Positions 1-12,600 of a stretch of 64,000 bases of DNA are shown one piece after another (position 1 is the first letter of the stretch; every line of letters begins with the position of its first letter). The notes beneath the pieces are model-generated. The model ran no database searches. It was not told the DNA's origin and saw nothing but the letters and a program-made list of their open reading frames with translations. A program made the translations under genes and the position numbers. The stretch is taken from assembly GCF_046630445.1 (NCBI RefSeq), contig NC_092334.1, forward strand, positions 105,954,501 to 106,018,500, read 5' to 3'. The DNA comes from Rutidosis leptorrhynchoides. Taxonomy: Eukaryota; Streptophyta; Magnoliopsida; Asterales; Asteraceae.

Positions 1-3000
1 ACACACGACCATTACATAATGGTTTACAATACAAATATGTTACATCGAATTCAGTTTCTTGAATGCAGTTTTTACACAATATCATACAAACATGGACTCC
101 AAATCTTGTCCTTATTTTAGTATGCAACAGCGGAAGCTCTTAATATTCACCTGAGAATAAACATGCTTTAAATGTCAACAAAAATGTTGGTGAGTTATAG
201 GTTTAACCTATATATATCAAATCGTAACAATAGACCACAAGATTTCATATTTCAATACACATCCCATACATAGAGATAAAAATCATTCATATGGTGAACA
301 CCTGGTAACCGACAATAACAAGATGCATATATAAGAATATCCCCATCATTCCGGGACACCCTTCGGATATGATATAAATTTCGAAGTACTAAAGCATCCG
401 GTACTTCGGATGGGGTTTGTTAGGCCCAATAGATCTATCTTTAGGATTCGCGTCAATTAGGGTGTCTGTTCCCTAATTCTTAGATTACCAGACTTAATAA
501 AAAGGGGCATATTCGATTTCGATAATTCAACCATAGAATGTAGTTTCACGTACTTGTGTCTATTTTGTAAATCATTTATAAAACCTGCATGTATTCTCAT
601 CCCAAAAATATTAGATTTTAAAAGTGGGACTATAACTCACTTTCACAGATTTTTACTTCGTCGGGAAGTAAGACTTGGCCACTGGTTGATTCACGAACCT
701 ATAGCAATATATACATATATATCAAAGTATGTTCAAAATATATTTACAACACTTTTAATATATTTTGATGTTTTAAGTTTATTAAGTCAGCTGTCCTCGT
801 TAGTAACCTATAACTAGTTGTCCACAGTTAGATATACAGAAATAAATCGATAAATATTATCTTGAATCAATCCACGACCCAGTGTATACGTATCTCAGTA
901 TTGATCACAACTCAAACTATACATATTTTGGAATCAACCTCAACCCTGTATAGCTAACTCCAACATTCACATATAGAGTGTCTATGGTTGTTCCGAAATA
1001 TATATAGATGTGTCGACATGATAGGTCGAAACATTGTATACGTGTCTATGGTATCTCAAGATTACATAATATACAATACAAGTTGATTAAGTTATGGTTG
1101 GAATATATTTGTTACCAATTTTCACGTAGCTAAAATGAGAAAAATTATCCAATCTTGTTTTACCCATAACTTCTTCATTTTAAATCCGTTTTGAGTGAAT
1201 CAAATTGCTATGGTTTCATATTGAACTCTATTTTATGAATCTAAACAGAAAAAGTATAAGTTTATAGTCGGAAAAATAAGTTACAAGTCATTTTTGTAAA
1301 GGTAGTCATTTCAGTCGAAAGAACGACGTCTAGATGACCATTTTAGAAAACATACTTCCACTTTGAGTTTAACCATAATTTTTGGATATAGTTTCATGTT
1401 CATAATAAAAATCATTTTCTCAGAATAACAACTTTTAAATCAAAGTTTATCATAGTTTTTAATTAACTAACCCAAAACAGCCCGCGGTGTTACTACGACG
1501 GCGTAAATCCGGTTTTACGGTGTTTTTCGTGTTTCCAGGTTTTAAATCATTAAGTTAGCATATCATATAGATATAGAACATGTGTTTAGTTGATTTTAAA
1601 AGTCAAGTTAGAAGGATTAACTTTTGTTTGCGAACAAGTTTAGAATTAACTAAACTATGTTCTAGTGATTACAAGTTTAAACCTTCGAATAAGATAGCTT
1701 TATATGTATGAATCGAATGATGTTATGAACATCATTACTACCTTAATTTCCTTGGATAAACCTACTGGAAAAGAGAAAAATGGATCTAGCTCCAATGGAT
1801 CCTTGGATGGCTCGAAGTTCTTGAAGCAGAATCATGACACGAAAACAAGTTCAAGTAAGATCATCACTTGAAATAAGATTGTTATAGTTATAGAAATTGA
1901 ACCAAAGTTTGAATATGATTATTACCTTGTATTAGAATGATAACCTACTGTAAGAAACAAAGATTTCTTGAGGTTGGATGATCACCTTACAAGATTGGAA
2001 GTGAGCTAGCAAACTTGAAAGTATTCTTGATTTTATGAAACTAGAACTTTTGGAATTTATGAAGAACACTTAGAACTTGAAGATAGAACTTTAGAGAGAT
2101 CAATTAGATGAAGAAAATTGAAGAATGAAAGTGTTTGTGGGTGTTTTTGGTCGTTGGTGTATGGATTAGATATAAAGGATATGTAATTTTGTTTTCATGT
2201 AAATAAGTCATGAATGATTACTCATATTTTTGTAATTTTATGAGATATTTCATGCTAGTTGCCAAATGATGGTTCCCACATGTGTTAGGTGACTCACATG
2301 GGCTGCTAAGAGCTGATCATTGGAGTGTATATACCAATAGTACATACATCTAAAAGCTGTGTATTGTACGAGTACGAATACGGGTGCATACGAGTAGAAT
2401 TGTTGATGAAACTGAACGAGGATGTAATTGTAAGCATTTTTGTTAAGTAGAAGTATTTTGATAAGTGTATTGAAGTCTTTCAAAAGTGTATAAATACATA
2501 TTAAAACACTACATGTATATACATTTTAACTGAGTCGTTAAGTCATCGTTAGTCGTTACATGTAAGTGTTGTTTTGAAACCTTTAGGTTAACGATCTTGT
2601 TAAATGTTGTTAACCCAATGTTTATAATATCAAAAGAGATTTTAAATTATTATATTATCATGATATTATAATGTACGAATATCTCTTAATATGATATATA
2701 TACATTAAATGTCTTTACAACGATAATCGTTATATATATGTCTCGTTTAAAAATCATTAAGTTAGTAGTCTTGTTTTTACATATGTAGTTCATTGTTAAT
2801 AAACTTTATGATATGTTTTCTTATCATAGTATCATGTTAACTATATATATATATATCCATATATATGTCATCATATAGTTTTTACAAGTTTTAATGTTCG
2901 TGAATCACCGATCAACTTGGGTGGTCAATTGTCTATATGAAACATATTTCAATTAATCAAGTCTTAACAAGTTTGATTTCTTAACATGTTGGAAACATTT

Positions 3001-3061
3001 AATCATGTAAACATCAATCTCAATTAATATATATAAACATGGAAAAGTTCGGGTCACTACA
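1..3061 (-). repeat. Element A 3' LTR (partial at window edge)
   Basis: It matches 9851-12911 base for base wherever compared, at a constant offset of 9850. On the element strand it starts TGTAGTGACCC at 3061 and reads toward position 1. The part holding the ...GGGACATTTCA terminus lies outside the window. It is AT-rich with no host coding content. Confidence 0.95.
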
Positions 3062-3078
3062 GTACCTACTCGTTAAAT

Positions 3079-3097
3079 AAATTTCGTCCCGAAATTT
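3079..3097. repeat. Conserved 19-bp inverted repeat at the chromovirus 3' end
   Basis: AAATTTCG, a 3-base spacer, then CGAAATTT. It overlaps the gag-pol stop codon and lies 17 bases from the 3' LTR, in the place expected of the plus-strand primer region. The tract next to the LTR (element strand ACGAGTAGGTAC) is only weakly purine-rich. The same palindrome occurs at 13703-13721 in element B and near the matching ends of C and D. From memory it is shared by many plant Del/Tekay elements. Confidence 0.7.
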
Positions 3098-6000
3098 TAA
3101 GCTGTTGAAGGTGTTGACGAATCTTCTGGAAATAGATGCGGGTATTTCTTCTTCATCTGATCTTCACGCTCCCAGGTGAACTCGGGTCCTCTACGAGCAT
3201 TCCATCGAACCTTAACAATTGGTATCTTGTTTTGCTTAAGTCTTTTAACCTCACGATCCATTATTTCGACGGGTTCTTCGATGAATTGAAGTTTTTCGTT
3301 GATTTGGATTTCATCTAACGGAATAGTGAGATCTTCTTTAGCAAAACATTTCTTTAAATTCGAGACGTGGAAAGTGTTATGTACAGCCGCGAGTTGTTGA
3401 GGTAACTCTAGTCGGTAAGCTACTGGTCCGACACGATCAATAATCTTGAATGGTCCAATATACCTTGGATTTAATTTCCCTCGTTTACCAAATCGAACAA
3501 CGCCTTTCCAAGGTGCAACTTTAAGCATGACCATCTCTCCAATTTCAAATTCTATATCTTTTCTTTTAATGTCAGCGTAGCTCTTTTGTCGACTTTGGGC
3601 AGTTTTCAACCGTTGTTGAATTTGGATGATCTTCTCGGTAGTTTCTTGTATAATCTCCGGACCCGTAATCTGTCTATCCCCCACTTCACTCCAACAAATC
3701 GGAGACCTGCACTTTCTACCATAAAGTGCTTCAAACGGCGCCATCTCAATGCTTGAATGGTAGCTGTTGTTGTAGGAAAATTCTGCTAACGGTAGATGTC
3801 GATCCCAACTGTTTCCGAAATCAATAACACATGCTCGTAGCATGTCTTCAAGCGTTTGTATCGTCCTTTCGCTCTGCCCATCAGTTTGTGGATGATAGGC
3901 AGTACTCATGTCTAGACGAGTTCCTAATGCTTGCTGTAATGTCTGCCAGAATCTTGAAATAAATCTGCCATCCCTATCAGAGATAATAGAGATTGGTATT
4001 CCATGTCTGGAGACGACTTCCTTCAAATACAGTCGTGCTAACTTCTCCATCTTGTCATCTTCTCTTATTGGTAGGAAGTGTGCTGATTTGGTGAGACGAT
4101 CAACTATTACCCAAATAGTATCAAAACCACTTGCAGTCCTTGGCAATTTAGTGATGAAATCCATGGTAATGTTTTCCCATTTCCATTCCGGGATTTCGGG
4201 TTGTTGAAGTAGACCTGATGGTTTCTGATGCTCAGCTTTGACCTTAGAACACGTCAAACATTCTCCTACGTATTTAGCAACATCGGCTTTCATACCCGGC
4301 CACCAAAAATGTTTCTTGAGATCCTTGTACATCTTCCCCGTTCCAGGATGTATTGAGTATCTGGTTTTATGAGCTTCTCTAAGTACCATTTCTCTCATAT
4401 CTCCAAATTTTGGTACCCAAATCCTTTCAGCCCTATACCGGGTTCCGTCTTCCCGAATATTAAGATGCTTCTCCGATCCTTTGGGTATTTCATCCTTTAA
4501 ATTTCCCTCTTTTAAAACTCCTTGTTGCGCCTCCTTTATTTGAGTAGTAATGTTATTATGAATCATTATATTCATAGATTTTACTCGAATGGGTTCTCTG
4601 TCCTTCCTGCTCAAGGCATCGGCTACCACATTTGCCTTCCCCGGGTGGTAACGAATCTCAAAGTCGTAATCATTCAATAATTCAATCCACCTACGCTGCC
4701 TCATATTCAGTTGTTTCTGATTAAATATGTGTTGAAGACTTTTGTGGTCGGTATATATAATACTTTTGACCCCATATAAGTAGTGCCTCCAAGTCTTTAA
4801 TGCAAAAACAACCGCGCCTAATTCCAAATCATGCGTCGTATAATTTTGTTCGTGAATCTTCAATTGTCTAGACGCATAAGCAATCACCTTCGTTCGTTGC
4901 ATTAATACACAACCGAGACCTTGCTTTGATGCATCACAATAAATCACAAAATCATCATTCCCTTCAGGCAATGACAATATAGGTGCCGTAGTTAGCTTTT
5001 TCTTCAATAACTGAAACGCTTTCTCTTGTTCATCATTCCATTCAAATTTCTTCCCTTTATGCGTTAATGCAGTCAAGGGTTTTGCTATTCTGGAAAAGTC
5101 TTGGATGAACCTTCTGTAGTAACCAGCTAGTCCTAAAAACTGGCGTATGTGTTTCGGAGTTTTCGGGGTTTCCCACTTTTCAACAGTTTCTATCTTTGCC
5201 GGATCCACCTTAATACCTTCTTTGTTCACTATGTGACCGAGGAATTGAACTTCTTCCAACCAAAATGCACACTTTGAAAACTTAGCGTACAATTCTTCCT
5301 TCCTCAATACTTCTAACACCTTTCTCAAATGTTCACCGTGTTCTTGGTCATTCTTTGAGTAAATAAGTATGTCATCAATGAAAACAATGACAAACTTGTC
5401 AAGGTATGGTCCACACACTCGGTTCATAAGGTCCATGAACACAGCTGGTGCATTAGTTAAACCAAACGGCATGACCATAAACTCGTAATGACCGTAACGT
5501 GTTCTGAAAGCAGTCTTTGGAATATCATCCTCTTTCACCCGCATTTGATGATACCCGGAACGTAAGTCAATCTTTGAATAAACAGACGAGCCTTGTAGTT
5601 GATCAAATAAGTCGTCGATTCTCGGTAGTGGGTAGCGGTTCTTGATGGTAAGTTTGTTCAACTCTCGGTAGTCGATACACAACCTGAATGTACCATCTTT
5701 CTTCTTGACAAACAAAACAGGAGCTCCCCATGGTGATGTGCTTGGTCGAATGAAACCACGCTCTAAAAGTTCTTGTAATTGGCTTTGCAGTTCTTTCATC
5801 TCGCTGGGTGCGAGTCTGTAAGGAGCACGAGCTATTGGTGCAGCTCCTAGTACAAGATCTATTTGAAATTCAACGGATCGATGTGGTGGTAATCCCGGTA
5901 ATTCTTTCGGAAATACATCGGGAAATTCTTTTGCAATGGGAACATCATTGATGCTCTTTTCTTCAGTTTGTACTTTCTCGACGTGTGCTAGAACAGCATA

Positions 6001-7707
6001 GCAACCTTTTCTTATTAGTTTTTGTGCCTTCAAATTACTAATAAGATGTAGCTTCGTGTTGCCCTTTTCTCCGTACACCATTAAGGGTTTTCCTTTTTCT
6101 CGTATAATGCGAATTGCATTTTTGTAACAAACGATCTCCGCTTTCACTTCTTTCAACCAGTCCATACCGATTATCACATCAAAACTCCCTAACTCTACTG
6201 GTATCAAATCAATCTTAAATGTTTCGCTAACCAGTTTAATTTCTCGATTCCGACATATATTATCTGCTGAAATTAATTTACCATTTGCTAATTCGAGTAA
6301 AAATTTACTATCCAAAGGCGTCAATGGACAACTTAATTTAGCACAAAAATCTCTACTCATATAGCTTCTATCCGCACCCGAATCAAATAAAACGTAAGCA
6401 GATTTATTGTCAATAAGAAACGTACCCGTAACAAGCTCCGGGTCTTCCTGTGCCTCTACCGCATTAATATTGAAAACTCTTCCACGGCCTTGTCCATTCG
6501 TGTTCTCCTGGTTCGGGCAATTTCTAATAATGTGGCCTGGTTTTCCACATTTATAACAAACTACATTGGCATAACTTGCTCCGACACTACTTGCTCCGCC
6601 ATTACTCGTTCCGACACCATTTGTTCCTTTCGTTCTATTAACCCCTGGTCCGTAGACCTCACACTTCGCCGCGCTATGACCATTTCTTTTACACTTGTTG
6701 CAAAATTTGGTGCAGAACCCCGAGTGATTCTTTTCACACCTTTGGCATAGCTGCTTCTGATTGTTGTTGTTGTTGTTGCGGTTATTATTGTTGTTGGGAT
6801 GATTGTTGTAGTTGTTGTTGTTGTTGTTGTTGTTGTTGGGCCGTTTGTTGTAGTTGCGATTGATGTTGCGATTGTTGGGATAATTGTTGCGATTATTGTT
6901 GTAATTGCTGTTGTTGTTGTATTGGTGATTCTTATCACCGTTTTCCTCCCACTTTCTTTTGACTTGCTTCACATTGGCCTCTTCAGCAGTCTGTTCTTTA
7001 ATTCTTTCTTCAATCTGGTTCACTAGTTTGTGAGCCATTCTACATGCTTGTTGTATGGAGGCGGGCTCGTGTGAACTTATATCTTCTTGGATTCTTTCCG
7101 GTAATCCTTTCACAAACGCGTCGATCTTCTCTTCCTCATCTTCGAATGCTCCCGGACACAATAGGCACAATTCTGTGAATCGTCTTTCGTACGTGGTAAT
7201 ATCAAATCCTTGGGTTCGTAACCCTCTAAGTTCTGTCTTGAGCTTATTGACCTCGGTTCTGGGACGGTACTTCTCGTTCATCAAGTGCTTGAATGCTGAC
7301 CACGGTAGTGCGTACGCATCATCTTGTCCCACTTGCTCTAGATAGGTATTCCACCATGTTAACGCAGAACCTGTGAAGGTATGCGTAGCATACTTCACTT
7401 TGTCCTCTTCAGTACACTTACTTATGGCAAACACCGATTCAACCTTCTCGGTCCACCGTTTCAATCCGATCGGTCCTTCGGTTCCATCAAATTCCAAAGG
7501 TTTGCAGGCAGTGAATTCTTTGTAGGTGCATCCTACACGATTTCCCGTACTGCTAGATCCAAGGTTATTGTTGGTATGTAGCGCAGCCTGTACTGCGGCT
7601 ATGTTTGAAGCTAGAAAAGTACGGAATTCCTCTTCATTCATATTCACGGTGTGTCGAGTAGTCGGTGCCATTTCCTTCAAAATAGTTAAATGGAACAAGT
7701 TAATCAT
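3097..7707 (-). CDS. Element A gag-pol polyprotein, 1536 codons, uninterrupted
   Basis: Chromovirus capsid and enzyme polyprotein. The likely start is the second Met (position 7671), where the family-like N-terminus begins; the longer frame adds 12 residues. Seen, with approximate residues of the long frame: gag to about 315 with an Asn-rich tract at 263-316; two CX2CX4HX4C zinc knuckles at 336-349 and 384-397; aspartic protease DSGAD at 442-446; reverse transcriptase with FIDD at 776-779; RNase H; an integrase HHCC finger near 1110-1153 and a D,D,E core near 1181, 1240 and 1276; a GPF-type module; and a C-terminal chromodomain-like stretch (VKVRWN...EFTWE). No separate env. Known of the family: proteins act in cytoplasmic particles, and the chromodomain steers integration to modified chromatin. 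The copy looks whole. Confidence 0.95.
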   Translation of the reverse strand: MINLFHLTILKEMAPTTRHTVNMNEEEFRTFLASNIAAVQAALHTNNNLGSSSTGNRVGCTYKEFTACKPLEFDGTEGPIGLKRWTEKVESVFAISKCTEEDKVKYATHTFTGSALTWWNTYLEQVGQDDAYALPWSAFKHLMNEKYRPRTEVNKLKTELRGLRTQGFDITTYERRFTELCLLCPGAFEDEEEKIDAFVKGLPERIQEDISSHEPASIQQACRMAHKLVNQIEERIKEQTAEEANVKQVKRKWEENGDKNHQYNNNSNYNNNRNNYPNNRNINRNYNKRPNNNNNNNNNYNNHPNNNNNRNNNNNNQKQLCQRCEKNHSGFCTKFCNKCKRNGHSAAKCEVYGPGVNRTKGTNGVGTSNGGASSVGASYANVVCYKCGKPGHIIRNCPNQENTNGQGRGRVFNINAVEAQEDPELVTGTFLIDNKSAYVLFDSGADRSYMSRDFCAKLSCPLTPLDSKFLLELANGKLISADNICRNREIKLVSETFKIDLIPVELGSFDVIIGMDWLKEVKAEIVCYKNAIRIIREKGKPLMVYGEKGNTKLHLISNLKAQKLIRKGCYAVLAHVEKVQTEEKSINDVPIAKEFPDVFPKELPGLPPHRSVEFQIDLVLGAAPIARAPYRLAPSEMKELQSQLQELLERGFIRPSTSPWGAPVLFVKKKDGTFRLCIDYRELNKLTIKNRYPLPRIDDLFDQLQGSSVYSKIDLRSGYHQMRVKEDDIPKTAFRTRYGHYEFMVMPFGLTNAPAVFMDLMNRVCGPYLDKFVIVFIDDILIYSKNDQEHGEHLRKVLEVLRKEELYAKFSKCAFWLEEVQFLGHIVNKEGIKVDPAKIETVEKWETPKTPKHIRQFLGLAGYYRRFIQDFSRIAKPLTALTHKGKKFEWNDEQEKAFQLLKKKLTTAPILSLPEGNDDFVIYCDASKQGLGCVLMQRTKVIAYASRQLKIHEQNYTTHDLELGAVVFALKTWRHYLYGVKSIIYTDHKSLQHIFNQKQLNMRQRRWIELLNDYDFEIRYHPGKANVVADALSRKDREPIRVKSMNIMIHNNITTQIKEAQQGVLKEGNLKDEIPKGSEKHLNIREDGTRYRAERIWVPKFGDMREMVLREAHKTRYSIHPGTGKMYKDLKKHFWWPGMKADVAKYVGECLTCSKVKAEHQKPSGLLQQPEIPEWKWENITMDFITKLPRTASGFDTIWVIVDRLTKSAHFLPIREDDKMEKLARLYLKEVVSRHGIPISIISDRDGRFISRFWQTLQQALGTRLDMSTAYHPQTDGQSERTIQTLEDMLRACVIDFGNSWDRHLPLAEFSYNNSYHSSIEMAPFEALYGRKCRSPICWSEVGDRQITGPEIIQETTEKIIQIQQRLKTAQSRQKSYADIKRKDIEFEIGEMVMLKVAPWKGVVRFGKRGKLNPRYIGPFKIIDRVGPVAYRLELPQQLAAVHNTFHVSNLKKCFAKEDLTIPLDEIQINEKLQFIEEPVEIMDREVKRLKQNKIPIVKVRWNARRGPEFTWEREDQMKKKYPHLFPEDSSTPSTA

Positions 7708-8012
7708 ACAGAATATTAAGAGTAGTTAATAGTATTTCGTAGCATAATATGAACTCATTTATAAAAGCTTTTTCTTCATATTAGCGTTTTATAAGTTTAA
7801 ATTCGGGTAGTACCTACCCGTTAAGTTCATACTTAGTAGCTAATATACAATTCAACTACTACAATTCTATATGAAAAACTGATTATAATAATATTTCGCG
7901 TTCAAACTTTTATACAATATTTTACAATCTTACAATACCGCTTATTTTACATAAAGCATGAAATATAGCACACAATAACTTTGATACAAGATAGTTGTGA
8001 AGACAATTCTAG
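7708..8012. other. Element A spacer between F-box-like frame and gag
   Basis: About 305 bases of AT-rich sequence with no reading frame of note. Element C carries nearly the same sequence at about 23054-23400, so it is part of the family. It holds the motif GGGTAGGTAC (element strand, near 7810), the same string found beside the 3' LTR. A role as leader or splice region for gag-pol is inference. Confidence 0.5.
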
Positions 8013-8696
8013 CTAGTACACAAGTCGTTCAGCAAAGGCAATAAAGACACGTAATTCATACGTCCAGAAACAAGTCATGCATTCTGGTTTTACTAGGACT
8101 ACTTCCCATCCTAGGTCTTGTGCAACATAACCGTTATGGCCATTGATAAGACAGCGTGTTGTAACGTCATCAAAGGGACGAGGGTTACGTAATGTCCAAC
8201 AGTCCCGTAATAATCTAAAAACCTCATTTCTTACCCCAATTACCGACTCCGTCACTTGTGGAAACGTTTTGTTTAATAGTTGTAGCCCGATGTTCTTGTT
8301 CTCACTTTGGTGAGAAGTGAACATTACTAATCCGTAAGCATAACATGCTTCTTTATGTTGCATGTTAGCCGCTTTTTCTAAATCACGAAGTCCAATATTC
8401 GGATATATTGAGTCAAAATAATTTCTTAACCCGTTGCGTAAAATAGCATTTGGGTTCCCCGCAATATATGCGTCAAAGTAAACACATCGTAACTTATGGG
8501 TTTCCCAATGTGATATCCCCCATCTTTCAAACGAAAGTCTCTTATAAACCAAGACATTCTTGGAACGTTCTTCGAATGTCTTACAAACTGATCTCGCCTT
8601 AAATAGTTGTGCCGAAGAATTCTGGCCGACTCTAGACAAGATTTCATCAATCATGTCTCCGGGTAGGTCTCTTAAAATATTGGGTTGTCTATCCAT
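8013..8696 (-). CDS. Accessory F-box-like protein carried by element A
   Basis: A 227-codon frame from ATG at 8696, on the same strand as gag-pol and upstream of it. Seen: residues about 8-45 read LPGDMIDEILSRV...SVCKTF, an F-box signature. It is followed by cysteine-rich and basic stretches and by a Sel1/TPR-like segment (LEKAANMQHKEACYAYGL) near residue 105. Known: this arrangement resembles the plant F-box family of Arabidopsis At1g67623/At2g35280, recalled from memory. F-box proteins link substrates to SCF ubiquitin ligases through SKP1. Inference: a host gene captured by the retroelement and kept in at least two copies, since C has a homologue. It could be expressed from the LTR by splicing or internal initiation, which the sequence alone does not show. 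Confidence 0.7.
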   Translation of the reverse strand: MDRQPNILRDLPGDMIDEILSRVGQNSSAQLFKARSVCKTFEERSKNVLVYKRLSFERWGISHWETHKLRCVYFDAYIAGNPNAILRNGLRNYFDSIYPNIGLRDLEKAANMQHKEACYAYGLVMFTSHQSENKNIGLQLLNKTFPQVTESVIGVRNEVFRLLRDCWTLRNPRPFDDVTTRCLINGHNGYVAQDLGWEVVLVKPECMTCFWTYELRVFIAFAERLVY

Positions 8697-8832
8697 TTTG
8701 TGTTTTTAAACTGTAAAATAGACAAGAGTTAGATTCATAAAAAAATACTTATTAATACAAGCAATTTTTACATATGTCATAAAGCATAAGCACACTATAT
8801 TACATATATTACACCACACGAATACAACTATC

Positions 8833-9447
8833 TTATTCCGACTCGCTCGTTTCTTCTTCTTCGGTTTTGGTTCGTTTTGCCAAGTTTCTAGGGATATATG
8901 ATGTTCCCCTAATACGAGCCGTAATTTTCCACATTGGTTTAGAAAAACCTGGTGGTTTAGAGGTTCCCGGGTCATTGTTACAACTTAAGGACTTCGGGGG
9001 TTGACGATACATATAAAGTTCATCGGGGTTAGAATTAGATTTCTCTATTTTTATGCCCTTTCCCTTATTATTTTCTTTTGCCTTTTTAAATTCAGTTGGG
9101 GTAATTTCTATAACATCATCGGAATTCTCGTCGGAATCCGATTCATCGGAGAATTGGTAATCCTCCCAATATTTTGCTTCCTTGGCGGAAACACCATTGA
9201 CCATAATTAACCTTGGTCGGTTGGTTGAGGATTTTCTTTTACTTAACCGTTTTATTATTTCCCCCACCGGTTCTATTTCTTCATCCGGTTCCGATTCTTC
9301 TTCCGGTTCCGATTCTTCTTCCGGTTCCGACTCTTCTTCCGGTTCCTCTTCGGGAACTTGTGAATCAGTCCACGAATCATTCCAATTTACATTTGACTCT
9401 TCATTATTATTAGGTGAGTCAATGGGACTTGTTCTAGAGGTAGACAT
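8833..9447 (-). CDS. Accessory acidic repeat protein carried by element A
   Basis: A 204-codon frame from ATG at 9447, the first frame after the primer-binding site. Seen: an N-terminal Ser/Asn/Asp-rich part; a Glu/Pro repeat (units of PEEESE) at about residues 31-62, encoded by an imperfect 18-base tandem repeat; a second acidic run (SDESDSDENSDD) near residue 100; a Lys-rich stretch (KKAKENNKGKG); and an Arg/Lys-rich tail ending in TEEEETSESE. No transmembrane segment or signal peptide. Low complexity prevents family assignment. Element C has the same frame with a different number of acidic repeats. Its charge pattern suggests a disordered nuclear or chromatin-associated protein; that is inference. 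Confidence 0.6.
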   Translation of the reverse strand: MSTSRTSPIDSPNNNEESNVNWNDSWTDSQVPEEEPEEESEPEEESEPEEESEPDEEIEPVGEIIKRLSKRKSSTNRPRLIMVNGVSAKEAKYWEDYQFSDESDSDENSDDVIEITPTEFKKAKENNKGKGIKIEKSNSNPDELYMYRQPPKSLSCNNDPGTSKPPGFSKPMWKITARIRGTSYIPRNLAKRTKTEEEETSESE

Positions 9448-9637
9448 CTATCACATAATATCAAACACGTTAAGAGATTAATATATCACATAATATTCAT
9501 ATGTTAAAAATATATAGTTTCCAACAAAAATGTTAAGCAATCATTTTTAAAGAAAACACGGTCGAAGTCCAGACTCACTAATGCATCCTAACAAACTCGA
9601 TAAGACACACTAATGCAAATTTTCTGGTTCTCTAAGA

Positions 9638-9656
9638 CCAACGCTCGGATACCAAC
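9638..9656 (-). other. Element A primer-binding site
   Basis: Immediately inside the 5' LTR the element strand reads GTTGGTATCCGAGCGTTGG. The TGGTATC.GAGC core resembles the plant initiator methionine tRNA 3' end (TGGTATCAGAGC), with one mismatch in that stretch. The same site lies at 24970-24988 in element C. Confidence 0.75.
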
Positions 9657-12600
9657 TGAAATGTCCCGTTCTTATTGATTAAAAACGTTCCATATTAATT
9701 GATTTCGTTGCGAGGTTTTGACCTCTATATGAGACGTTTTTCAAAGACTGCATTCATTTTTAAAACAAACCATAACCTTTATTTCATAAATAAAGGTTTA
9801 AAAAGCTTTACGTAGATTATCAAATAATGATAATCTAAAATATCCTGTTTACACACGACCATTACATAATGGTTTACAATACAAATATGTTACATCGAAT
9901 TCAGTTTCTTGAATGCAGTTTTTACACAATATCATACAAACATGGACTCCAAATCTTGTCCTTATTTTAGTATGCAACAGCGGAAGCTCTTAATATTCAC
10001 CTGAGAATAAACATGCTTTAAATGTCAACAAAAATGTTGGTGAGTTATAGGTTTAACCTATATATATCAAATCGTAACAATAGACCACAAGATTTCATAT
10101 TTCAATACACATCCCATACATAGAGATAAAAATCATTCATATGGTGAACACCTGGTAACCGACAATAACAAGATGCATATATAAGAATATCCCCATCATT
10201 CCGGGACACCCTTCGGATATGATATAAATTTCGAAGTACTAAAGCATCCGGTACTTCGGATGGGGTTTGTTAGGCCCAATAGATCTATCTTTAGGATTCG
10301 CGTCAATTAGGGTGTCTGTTCCCTAATTCTTAGATTACCAGACTTAATAAAAAGGGGCATATTCGATTTCGATAATTCAACCATAGAATGTAGTTTCACG
10401 TACTTGTGTCTATTTTGTAAATCATTTATAAAACCTGCATGTATTCTCATCCCAAAAATATTAGATTTTAAAAGTGGGACTATAACTCACTTTCACAGAT
10501 TTTTACTTCGTCGGGAAGTAAGACTTGGCCACTGGTTGATTCACGAACCTATAGCAATATATACATATATATCAAAGTATGTTCAAAATATATTTACAAC
10601 ACTTTTAATATATTTTGATGTTTTAAGTTTATTAAGTCAGCTGTCCTCGTTAGTAACCTATAACTAGTTGTCCACAGTTAGATATACAGAAATAAATCGA
10701 TAAATATTATCTTGAATCAATCCACGACCCAGTGTATACGTATCTCAGTATTGATCACAACTCAAACTATACATATTTTGGAATCAACCTCAACCCTGTA
10801 TAGCTAACTCCAACATTCACATATAGAGTGTCTATGGTTGTTCCGAAATATATATAGATGTGTCGACATGATAGGTCGAAACATTGTATACGTGTCTATG
10901 GTATCTCAAGATTACATAATATACAATACAAGTTGATTAAGTTATGGTTGGAATATATTTGTTACCAATTTTCACGTAGCTAAAATGAGAAAAATTATCC
11001 AATCTTGTTTTACCCATAACTTCTTCATTTTAAATCCGTTTTGAGTGAATCAAATTGCTATGGTTTCATATTGAACTCTATTTTATGAATCTAAACAGAA
11101 AAAGTATAAGTTTATAGTCGGAAAAATAAGTTACAAGTCATTTTTGTAAAGGTAGTCATTTCAGTCGAAAGAACGACGTCTAGATGACCATTTTAGAAAA
11201 CATACTTCCACTTTGAGTTTAACCATAATTTTTGGATATAGTTTCATGTTCATAATAAAAATCATTTTCTCAGAATAACAACTTTTAAATCAAAGTTTAT
11301 CATAGTTTTTAATTAACTAACCCAAAACAGCCCGCGGTGTTACTACGACGGCGTAAATCCGGTTTTACGGTGTTTTTCGTGTTTCCAGGTTTTAAATCAT
11401 TAAGTTAGCATATCATATAGATATAGAACATGTGTTTAGTTGATTTTAAAAGTCAAGTTAGAAGGATTAACTTTTGTTTGCGAACAAGTTTAGAATTAAC
11501 TAAACTATGTTCTAGTGATTACAAGTTTAAACCTTCGAATAAGATAGCTTTATATGTATGAATCGAATGATGTTATGAACATCATTACTACCTTAATTTC
11601 CTTGGATAAACCTACTGGAAAAGAGAAAAATGGATCTAGCTCCAATGGATCCTTGGATGGCTCGAAGTTCTTGAAGCAGAATCATGACACGAAAACAAGT
11701 TCAAGTAAGATCATCACTTGAAATAAGATTGTTATAGTTATAGAAATTGAACCAAAGTTTGAATATGATTATTACCTTGTATTAGAATGATAACCTACTG
11801 TAAGAAACAAAGATTTCTTGAGGTTGGATGATCACCTTACAAGATTGGAAGTGAGCTAGCAAACTTGAAAGTATTCTTGATTTTATGAAACTAGAACTTT
11901 TGGAATTTATGAAGAACACTTAGAACTTGAAGATAGAACTTTAGAGAGATCAATTAGATGAAGAAAATTGAAGAATGAAAGTGTTTGTGGGTGTTTTTGG
12001 TCGTTGGTGTATGGATTAGATATAAAGGATATGTAATTTTGTTTTCATGTAAATAAGTCATGAATGATTACTCATATTTTTGTAATTTTATGAGATATTT
12101 CATGCTAGTTGCCAAATGATGGTTCCCACATGTGTTAGGTGACTCACATGGGCTGCTAAGAGCTGATCATTGGAGTGTATATACCAATAGTACATACATC
12201 TAAAAGCTGTGTATTGTACGAGTACGAATACGGGTGCATACGAGTAGAATTGTTGATGAAACTGAACGAGGATGTAATTGTAAGCATTTTTGTTAAGTAG
12301 AAGTATTTTGATAAGTGTATTGAAGTCTTTCAAAAGTGTATAAATACATATTAAAACACTACATGTATATACATTTTAACTGAGTCGTTAAGTCATCGTT
12401 AGTCGTTACATGTAAGTGTTGTTTTGAAACCTTTAGGTTAACGATCTTGTTAAATGTTGTTAACCCAATGTTTATAATATCAAAAGAGATTTTAAATTAT
12501 TATATTATCATGATATTATAATGTACGAATATCTCTTAATATGATATATATACATTAAATGTCTTTACAACGATAATCGTTATATATATGTCTCGTTTAA

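Noticed and set aside
554-817. 87-codon plus-strand frame in A's LTR, repeated in the other LTRs
   Set aside because: It is antisense to the element (sense in none of the copies), needs a TTG start, and is open mainly because the LTR copies are so similar. Not called as a gene.
6799-7026. Valine/isoleucine-rich plus-strand frame
   Set aside because: It is the reverse reading of the Asn-repeat codons of gag. Low complexity, no independent support.
9182-9481. Ser/Gly-Asp repeat frame on the plus strand
   Set aside because: It is the complement of the Glu/Pro repeat of the acidic accessory protein. The minus-strand frame fits the element's orientation and has an ATG start.
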